Source: Diphasiastrum complanatum (taxonomy: Eukaryota > Streptophyta > Lycopodiopsida > Lycopodiales > Lycopodiaceae). Taken from it: a stretch of 64,000 bases of DNA. How positions within the stretch are numbered: the stretch's first letter is position 1; the number at the start of each line of letters is the position of its first letter. The notes beneath the pieces are model-generated. The model made no database searches, was not told the DNA's origin, and saw only the letters and a program-made list of their open reading frames with translations. The DNA lies in assembly GCA_029204225.1 (NCBI GenBank), contig MU832228.1:1-64000 (forward strand), read 5' to 3'. The position numbers were made by a program, and so were the translations under genes. This document shows positions 55,522-64,000 of the stretch, in pieces.

Positions 55522-55665
55522 CTCTTACAAACCCCCTTTTTTTTTTTTTGGTGGCAACCCGGGTTGTTGCTAGTGGGATGCATGTCCCGTCAACTACTTA
55601 GTCATGCACACAAATGGTCCTAGTCTCATGATTGAACCCAAAATATATTAGTACAGTAAATTGAA
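55522..55665 (-). mobile_element. possible SINE-like remnant with poly(A) tail
   Basis: On the minus strand GGGTTCAATCATGAGAC (B-box-like) is followed about 100 bases later by a pure A run of about 16. No A box was seen. Confidence 0.25.
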
Positions 55666-55739
55666 CTCTCTCCCTAGAAGTAGAATTACTTTTACAACGC
55701 TTATACAAGATACTAAAACTGAACAACTTAAGTACAAAA

Positions 55740-56780
55740 AGCTTTGATCTAAACTTATCAAACTTTTTTTTTTCTTACAAGTGGCTTCGTAAAAATGTTA
55801 GCTACTTTCTCATCAGTACCATAATGAACAACATCTATCTCTTTGTTCTGCACTCTTCTATAAATGAAGTGGTAGCGAATCTCGATATGTTTTGTCCTAC
55901 TAGTGTGATACATTGGATTCTTAGCCAATTGAATACCACTATGATTGTTGTTGTATAAGGTAGTTAGTTTTCCCTAGTGCAAACTGATTTCCTTCACAAT
56001 CTACCTTAACTAAATGGCTTCTTGAGCTACGTTGCACATTGCCTAATACTTGGCCTTTAATGTGAACAAAGCAACTATGCTCTGATTTTTACTACACCAA
56101 GAAAAAAACTACAACCAAACTGAAACACATACTTTGTGGTGAATTGTTGATCATCATAGTCTCCTCCTCAATCCACATCCACATGGCCTCAAATCTCAGG
56201 TAGATTATTCTCCCTCTTGTTCACTAGACCATAATCGACAGTGGCCTTAACAAACCTCTAGATGTGTCTAGTGGTCTTCCAATTTTCTTAAGTAGGTGTT
56301 GCCATAACACAATACGAATAACATGATATCTGTCTAGTTTGGTCGTGGTGAGCTTTTTACCAGTTGCATATACAAATTAGCATCAAATGGCTAAGAGTCA
56401 CCAAACTTAGAAAGCTTTTTACCTGGCTCAATAGGAGTGTTCACTAACTTACAATCATGTTAAGCCTATTTCATGTCCTTTTTGCCAAACTTTGAATCCA
56501 ATGTTAAGATCAGTCATCGCAAATTGATTTTGAAGATCTATTTTGATTGTTTTCACTACGTCTTGATTAATCTTCCATAATAATCAAGTCATCAACATGG
56601 AGAGCAACCAAAGTAATCATATCATAAAGCATAAGACATAGGGATTAGGATATGTGTGCGTTCTCACCATCCCCTTAGATGGAAAATATGCATCAATTCT
56701 GCTATACCAGCCTCATGGTGCTTTACATAATTTGCATACGAATCTTTTAGTGTAGTAAGGTTTCAATAGTTGTTGGAGAA
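55740..56780 (-). pseudogene. Co-J: decayed copia RT and RNase H
   Basis: The minus strand reads a thumb-like CKLVNTPIEPGKK near 56410-56465. Further downstream comes RNase H SGIQLAKNPMYHTSRTKHIE, IRYHF, RRVQNKEIDVVHYGTDEKVA, NIFTKPL (55785-55970). Many stops and frameshifts interrupt it, and no ORF survives. It is older than the other copia copies. Confidence 0.8.
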
Positions 56781-57722
56781 GAAAAATAACCATGCTTTAA
56801 AATTAAAAAAACTTGAGAATTGCAATAGTCTTAGGGTTAAAATAGAACTAGAGTCCACATGTGACATATACTAAACAAAAATTTTAAAGGTGGAGTAGGA
56901 AAACTCAAAAGAAAACAATCATTGCAGCAAATTAGTTTATTAATCTTATTTATGTTGCTTTTAGATCATTGTGTTAAATCTACAATCAAGACTTTAGCCA
57001 TAGAATATTAAGTTGATATAAGTGTCAAGCTTTGCAAGAGCAAAAAATTCTACAATTATAAAGTCATGTTTAAAATGTACACACATAAAAAATATTAAAA
57101 AACATGAAAGAGTGATATATTTAAAGGTCAAAATGATGGTGTGGCACAAAGATAGAGACTCTGTAGATAGAAAAAAATCACAATCTTGTACAATTATTAT
57201 TTCACAACATCATACTTTTACAAAAAGAGCTTTAATTATGGGTGACACTCATATATTGATAGTCATCACTAGAAAAAGACCCATCGCTTGATGGCAATAT
57301 GAGTTCAAATGGTTATGTGGGGAAGAAACATAATAAATTTCTATTTCACTGTGTACATATTTGATATTTTTCCAATAAGCTCTTCTTTAAGCCATTGCAA
57401 ATGGAAATGTCACATAAAGAGAATATTAATGAGAAGCGCCCTTATTTTAATCTATGAGATATTAACATATTTATTTTTTTGTTTGCTCAATATTACTTGC
57501 TATTGCTATGACATTACCTATGACATCATTTTGAGCAAACTCAAATTAATATGCATATCCACAAAGTAGATTCTAGAGCTATGGTGCGTGTTGATGAGAG
57601 TGAAGGTAGCTTTAAGCTATTCTTTTAAACCTTGTTTTTTAGATAACAATCTCAAGAAAAACAATGGTCTCACACTAGATGAGTCTATTTTTACATTGTG
57701 CTTTAAAGAATAGCTTCCAATA

Positions 57723-57838
57723 GAAGTGTTTATCATCAACCAATCCATTTTTGTCGTACTATATGGAGAGCAAAGAATAAGTTCCCTCACCTCAGTAGCT
57801 TTCAATGAAAGTGTTTATCATCAACCAATCCATTATGA
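57723..57838 (+). repeat. 28-bp direct repeat, spacing 88 bp
   Basis: GAAGTGTTTATCATCAACCA ATCCATT occurs near 57725 and again near 57812. Confidence 0.8.
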
Positions 57839-58641
57839 AAGTTTTCACACATTTATTAATTTCATAATAATAATAGAAACTCATTAGTTTGATGAAAAAT
57901 AGAAAACCCCATTAAATGGTTCTTTTTATAATTTATTATAAGCTTGGAATTTTGAAGTAAGTCAAGTCATATTTCCAAATAGTGACTACAAATATTCTAG
58001 TTATTCACATGATGACAACACCTCAAAGTACATATAGTGTCACACACATAGGTTGAAAATGATTGATTTTCCATTTTCCATGCATAATGTTATTTTAGAC
58101 TTCATATCCTTTATTTGAGAAGGATGGTTTTTACATATATACAACCAATCACCAACTTCAAAACGAGTCTTAAATATAGCATTATAACCACGTCTACTAG
58201 GTAACAACTGGTAACCAAGTTTGAGCTAGGTGTATGGATTATCCAAAACTTGTATAAAATGAACTATGATATACATTAGTCCCTTACAAAAAGTAATCGA
58301 TAGCTCTAAACTTTTGTGGGATGTATGTAGTCTTAAAGAATGTTTCAGAATGGTAAATATGTTTGTGTTGTATGCAAAATATAAACTACACAATGTTACA
58401 AACTACACATTGTGCCAACAACAAAGATTTTCAATATGCATATTTAAAACTACTTAGCAAAATACAAAACAAATTGAAAGAACATCCATTGTGTTTATAT
58501 TTGTGATGATTCATAAGCAAATGCTCACAAAACAAACATATGTATGGGAGATGAGTTCACATGGTCATGATGGGTAGAAGAAACTTCACCAAATTTTGTG
58601 GGACAAACATTGAAACTTGATAGTATATGAGCACTAAAAAA

Positions 58642-58825
58642 GTCAAGCTTGTTGCTAGAAAACATTCTATTCTAGTAAACATTATATACTAGTGCCAAAT
58701 GTAGACTTTCTTTTAGACATATAATGGCAAATGAGTCAAGCTTGTTGCTAAAAAATATTCTATTCTAGTAAACATCATATACTAGTGCCAAATGTAGACT
58801 TTGTTAATTGGAATTCAGACATACA
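58642..58825 (+). repeat. tandem duplication, period 93 bp
   Basis: GTCAAGCTTGTTGCTA ... TGCCAAATGTAGACTTT is present twice with a few differences. Confidence 0.9.
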
Positions 58826-59839
58826 ATGGCCACATAGTAAGATTAAAGAACGTGGAATGGCAGTGTTTTGCTAGGTTGGAATAAAGGGGGTTATATCAAT
58901 ATCATGTGAATGCTACTTGTCTAACACACTATGAAAGATATAATTCATTCAAAGAATATCTAAGAAGTTTGACAATGATGTCAAATCTCTCGTGGAGTTT
59001 TACGAATATCATGCTAAAAATCAAAACAACTCTCAATATCTTAATACCAACGACCAAAACCGTATTTGACAATGTGGTGTAGTTTTTTGAATTTTCAACC
59101 ATGCTCAAGCTCCCAAGCATTTTGAATCAAGAGAAAACATTAGAGATGTTTTTAGCATAAAACCTTTTGATATGGACCATATGAATGCAATCAAACCATG
59201 AATGCTCAATCATCCAATGTTGATATTCTAATATCATCAAATCACATGAACAATATACTAAAAATTATGAGGTTGCTAAAGGGTTATTATAAATGAATGT
59301 TTCCATACAAGGTATACAAATCATGACATTCTCCTACCATAGTGTTGGCATGTTTTGTTGGTAAGCTAATCGTAGTCCTAGATTATCCTATTGTTGATTT
59401 TCTTAATGAAAGTTGAATGTTTATTTGATTCAAGTATACTTTGCTATGAAAAAGCAAACTGTTAAAATGAATAGCGTGTAAGTTTATTCAAATGTGTAAA
59501 ATGTTCAACAAGTTTCCAAATTTTAGGACATTAGAGCACAATGTGTTGAAGCTCAACATGAATACTTAGAGGCTCTCCATGGATTGCATAATTGAGTTAG
59601 CACATTGCTATATTGGATATACAAAAGAAAAATCTACTGAATTTAAAATTTCAAACTAAAAGATAGACTTTCAATATTCAATGCAAGAAATACTTACAAT
59701 CGTCCAAAAAGAAATCCCTCATTAGTGTTGTCCTTTGATGACATTGAGATCACTAGCACTTATGCAATCTATGGCACTAACATGATTCACCTATTCTTAT
59801 GATGTGAAAGATTTAGCATTCTTAAAAAAAAAATAGACC

Positions 59840-61270
59840 TTACAAAAGCCCTATGCCTTGGAACTAACTTTGTTATTCACCTCAACATTATCCTTTCTAA
59901 CCACTTTTCACTTACCTATGGCATTTGCCATGGTTGCCCCTCCTCAGACCTTACATGTTTGTGACTTCCACGAAACCCCTCGTTTCTTTCCTACATTAAG
60001 GGTAATGTTGAAGCTATCCAAACTCTAATAGACCCCCTTCTAAGCCAATTATCTGCATAACAAATCATTCTCTTCTCTCACTTGGGAGAATATTCGCCAA
60101 AAAACATACATGAAAATATGCTACAAGAACTCATTTTCTATCATTAGCTGAAACCAATATGAGATCTTCTTAACAAATGACTAGCCTCCCACATGGATCT
60201 AGTTTCTTGGCTACCAAGTCCTCCTTCATGACAAAAATTCTTAGCTTCTAGAAGCCCCTTTTGAAAATTCATTATCCAACAAGTAGAAAACTAGCTGCAC
60301 TCACATCCATGATCCTTGAGCTTTGTAGCAAGACATTGTCATCTCTTATCCAATCTATTCCTCTCGATAAACATATGATCCTTGATGAGCATCCTAGTTA
60401 AACGCTTTAGATAATTTATTTGCAATGGTCTCCAAATCAATTTACTAAACCCTAGGACTTCCTCCTATCTAATCAAGAAGTAAACATTCACATTGGTTCA
60501 TGCCCACCTCCTAATCTAGGCCTACTAACTACCAAAGAGACTCATTTGTTCATTTTCACATTTCTATGTCTTCCCACTTCAACCTTTTGCGCCCTAGTCT
60601 AACTCCCCTAAAATATTGGAAACCTAGAGAAAACATTGAATATTGGATTTATAAGACCCTTTATAGAGATGCATTAGGTCTCCCTGCCACTTCCTTTATG
60701 TAAAACAATAACAACTGACCTTGAAATCTCATGGCAAAAATGACTCAAAGCAATCACCAGAGCCTTGCAAGCCAAACATAGAGTTATTTTTTTTCTATAG
60801 CATTCTCTCCAATTCGATTCCACTAAGGAAAAATGGTTTTTCTCTAACATCCACTCATGCACCTTTTCCAATTTGAAACAAGGCTCCCTCACTTGATTTT
60901 TAACCACAAATTTTCACTTTGGCGTTTGTTATGGAAATCCAACAAATTCAAGCCTATCTCCTTGGGGATAGAGAATAAATAATAACTCCTAACAAAAAAA
61001 ATTACTCACTCTTTTGGTTAATATGCAAAGCGAATCTATTATGGGCCACTAGAAACACACAAAATGAACTCGTTTCCACAAAAGAAAGTGTACTTGTTTC
61101 TCTACCAAGTTTAGTTGGTATGCTAGACACCATTTTAGCCATCTTAGTTATCAATAAAATTTAAAGAGGCCTTCGTACATGGTGGTTCATCTTGTTGAAA
61201 GCTTTTAGTATTCTCTTCAACTATTTTTATTTAGTAAAAGACTATCTAGCACTTATCAAATGGGGCTTCC
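59840..61270 (+). pseudogene. decayed coding-like block, unrecognised
   Basis: Plus-strand text in shifting frames has protein-like composition: LNIGFIRPFIEMH, DLEISWQK, KAITRALQAKHRVIFFL, STKEKWFFSNIHSCTFS, VSLPSLVGMLDTILAILVIN. Stops occur every 20-40 codons. No family is recognised; an old transposon protein or host pseudogene is possible. Confidence 0.25.
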
Positions 61271-61799
61271 CCCCCATAAGAACATGAGCATGGCCAACTT
61301 TTTGATGCATGTATACAATATATAGATTAAAGTCAATCTATTTGAAAATTAAAACCTTCACACATGATTGCATGCATTTGAATATTTTAAAGCTATACAT
61401 AATCATACAATATGATAATACATGATCTCAACGAACACTACATCATCATGAAATAGAAGATGAAGATCTATCAACATAGTGCTATTATCAAAAGATAATG
61501 TCAATGTCATGACATTTTTCCTATTAAATTTAAATAAAATGCATATAGGTAGGTATAAGAACACTTCCTTGCGGTTGGAAAACTAGATTGTACTTGCCTT
61601 GAATCAGATATTCCTCCTTGGGTTTCTCCATGATGTCATCTTCTGATAAATTTTACAGTTTTTAGGACAATAATGATTGTACTTTACAATCATAGAGAGT
61701 TATTGGTTGCTTAATCAATGAATCTATCAAGTTCTACACATTAGATCTTGATCTAGATTCACTACACTTGGATTTAAGCAAGAGCAATGGATCAACACA

Positions 61800-62505
61800 T
61801 CATTTTTTAGTGAGAGCGGCTTCACACGTGTGGAGTACTGTCCACTGTACGGCCTGCACCTGAAACAACAAGTACAATGATACTAGATAGCAATCATGCA
61901 TAAAAATCACAAGACAAATGACTAGAAATCTCACAAAAGTGTAGAGTGCAAAAGTCTCATCAATTTTCTTAGCAAAATGATGATCCTTTTATGGATCAAG
62001 TACATCCATGAGTCTGGTACAGTCCAGCAGGCCTTCACACGTGTGAAGAGTGCCACATCACTCATATCTATCCATTTGATCCATCCTTGATCCTTATCCA
62101 ATAGTTGACCTTCTAGAATATGACTAAAATCCAAAAAGCTAGTCTCCTAGAATATAGGAATATTCCCTACAAAATAGGATCTAAGGAAAATGGTCAACTC
62201 TTATCTTCTAGTACTCTATACACACATGTGAACATCCACTTGCCATGTGGGAGCATTTACTCATGCACATGCAAGGAAAAGCTAATTTGTAGGTGACTAG
62301 TCAACTTGACTAAAAACTAGTCATTTCATGTTCACACTAACTAGAATGATACAAAATCAATTTGGATATATACAAACATGAAAAGTACATCCTTTCACAC
62401 ATGGGAACATGCTCCACACGTGTGAAATCATATCATCAACATATTCTAATGTTTGATCAATATTTACATGAACCAATGTCAAGTGAGAAGTGACAATTTT
62501 CAACA
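61800..62505 (-). repeat. Co-G 3' LTR with G-box palindromes
   Basis: Its minus-strand start TGTTGAAAATTGTCACTTC is at 62505. It contains three perfect CACACGTGTG palindromes at 61823-61832, 62036-62045 and 62415-62424. The middle one extends to the 14-bp palindrome TTCACACGTGTGAA. The left edge is not resolved. Confidence 0.65.
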
Positions 62506-62518
62506 CTCCTCCTCACTT
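62506..62518 (-). promoter_or_regulatory. Co-G polypurine tract
   Basis: Minus-strand AAGTGAGGAGGAG between the polyprotein stop and the LTR. Confidence 0.82.
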
Positions 62519-64000
62519 CTAACTTGGCAAATCTAGTGTACATCTATCTACAATTCCAAGAGCATATCTTAACTTAAAAAATGGATCTTTGGACAATGGT
62601 TTGGTTAAGATATCAGCTATGCATTCGGATGATGGTACATGATGTAGTTGCACTTCCTTGGATTGTACCTTCTCCCTCACAAAGTGGTGAGCTATCTAGC
62701 ATGGAAGATAGGATTTGAAGCAATTTGTTGAGAAGCTTGATTGTCACAAAATATGTAAGGGATCTCCTCGGCCTCTAGCACATGTAGTTCCATCAAGAGT
62801 CTTCTTAGCCATAAGAGCTCTTTGGTTGTTGAAGTCAATGCCTTGTACTCGGCTTCACAAGAAGATAGTGAGATTGTATCTTGCTTTTTGGAAAGCCAAG
62901 ATATCACTCCTCCACAAAGAAATGTTGCAAATGCACTAATGGACTTCCTATCCATCTTGTCACCTGCAAAATCTGAATCCGAGTAGGCTCTCAAGTGCAA
63001 GTTAGATCCTTCATAAAGTATACCAAAAAATCTAGTACTAGAAACATATCTAAGTACTCTCTTGGCACTTTTCCAATGATGAATTAAAGGAGCTTGCATA
63101 CTTTGACTCAACTTGCTTACACAAAAACTTAAGTCAGGTCTAGTGATGGTTAAATAGATTAGAGAGCCTATAAGCTTCCTAAAGAGAGTGATGTCCTCAA
63201 AGGATGCTTCATCACCTTCATTAGTTGCTTTCACAACATGCTCCATAGGGGTGTCAATCCCCTTACAATCTTTCATACCAAATCTTTCAAGAATGGAAGT
63301 AGCATACTTAGATTGACTTATGAAAGTACAATTGCTACTTCTAGACACTTCTATCCCAAGTATAAACTTTAGGAAGCCTAGATCTACCATCTTGAACTCA
63401 CTAGATAAGTCAACTTTTACTTTGCCTATGCCATCATCATCATTTCCTGTCATAATGATGTCATCAACATAAAGAACCAAAATGATGATCTTTCCTTCAT
63501 TACATTTGAAATATAAAGAAGGTTCATAAGCACTTAGTACAAAGCCAAGGGAATAGAGAAAATCATGCAACCTAGAGTACCAAGCTCTAGGTGCTTGCTT
63601 CAAGCCATATAGGCTCTTCCTTAAGTAGCACACCTTTTGCTCCTCACCAATCTTGATGAAGCCCTCGGGTTGCATCATGTAGATTTCCTCTTCTAAGAAG
63701 CCATTCAAGAAGGCATTTGTCACATCCATTTGGTAGAGATCCCATTTGAACAAAGTAGCAATGCAAATGATTAATCTAATAGTTACAAGCTTAGCTACAG
63801 GTGCAAATGTTTCTTCATAATCCAATCCTTTTATTTGAAGAAATCCCTTAGCAACAAGCCTAGCTTTGTATTTACTAATAGATCCATCTTGATTGTACTT
63901 AATTCTATAAATCCACTTACATGCAAGTGGTTTCTTTCCTCTTGGAAGATTTACAAGATTCCAAGTATGATTTTCTTCTAATGCATCATACTCTACTTGC
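62519..64000 (-). pseudogene. Co-G reverse transcriptase and RNase H (partial polyprotein)
   Basis: The frame is open from the window edge (QVEYDALEENHTWNLVNLP) without stop to 62692. RT motifs are complete: [40 protein letters not shown], catalytic ILVLYVDDIIMTG and DLGFLKFILGIEV. RNase H follows: AYSDSDFAGDKMDRKSISAF, SWLSKKQDTISLSSCEAEYK and DNQASQQIASNPIFHAR. A small deletion at about 62690 then shifts frame, and the tail continues as HHFVREKVQSKEVQLHHVPS, ADILTKPLSKDPF to a stop at 62519-62521. An apparent start at 63825 is a TTG, not a real start. Only this one lesion is visible. Confidence 0.9.

Larger units (their letters stand above)
56781..59830. other. AT-rich region without supported genes
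   Basis: Open frames at 57022-57569 and 58266-58457 have no motifs. It contains two small tandem duplications. Probably old repeat sequence. Confidence 0.5.
61550..64000 (-). mobile_element. Co-G: copia element running off the right edge
   Basis: 3' LTR to 62505 (left limit uncertain), polypurine tract 62506-62518, and RNase H and RT in one nearly unbroken frame up to the window end. It is the best preserved copia coding region here. Confidence 0.85.

Noticed and set aside
57022-57569. Two consecutive plus-strand ORFs of 86-89 aa
   Set aside because: AT-rich composition with Ile/Lys bias and no motif.

Overview
The window is nuclear DNA from a plant with a large, retrotransposon-rich genome. 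It has spliced plant-type exons, low-GC intergenic sequence, plant Ty1/copia and Ty3/gypsy elements primed by initiator Met-tRNA, and long (GA)n/(CT)n arrays. I cannot fix the species. A 23-kb intron packed with LTR elements would suit a gymnosperm or another giant-genome plant, but that is inference.

The one recognisable host gene is an NF-YA (CCAAT-binding HAP2) transcription factor on the minus strand, running leftward from about 32.66 kb to beyond the left edge. Four coding exons were read by hand: 30369-30651 (start ATG, 5' leader to 31166), 7103-7224, 6674-6745 and 2696-2863. Splice sites are canonical GT-AG and phases agree. They encode 215 residues ending at the subunit-interaction helix. 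The DNA-binding exon is not in the window. Noncoding 5' exons are proposed at 31451-31513 and 32477-32660.

The intron 7225-30368 (23,144 bp) holds a stack of LTR retrotransposons. An old chromovirus-type gypsy copy (Gy-A, 8699 to about 28667) was invaded by a complete younger copy of its own family (Gy-B, 9583-15675, TSD GGCTT). It also took a copia element (Co-C, 15807-25267, TSD GACTC) and a truncated copia (Co-D, about 27230-28592). Co-C carries a very young, RT-less copia (Co-E, 16120-20181, TSD GACCC) inside its own left LTR. Hand-counted LTR divergence (about 1% Co-E, 2% Co-C, 3% Gy-B) agrees with the nesting order.

Upstream of the gene (33-64 kb) the sequence is a patchwork of decayed elements. 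It holds a tRNA-like SINE candidate (33.93 kb), a copia (Co-F, 35-38.3 kb), an internally deleted LTR pair (Co-K, 38.5-39.3 kb), and a broken Tat/Athila-like gypsy (about 39.35-47 kb) with an extra ORF after pol. Further right are copia fragments at 41.9-44.9, 49.2-51.2, 51.2-52.6 and 55.7-56.8 kb. The best preserved copia polyprotein (Co-G) runs off the right edge. The leftmost 1.4 kb, inside the NF-YA region, holds two partial copies of an unrecognised retroelement-like ORF.

The biology is therefore one regulatory gene whose splicing must bridge a nested transposon graveyard, and several non-autonomous elements whose relatives lie within the same window. Frameshifts and element boundaries were read by eye, so edges marked 'about' may be off by tens of bases.
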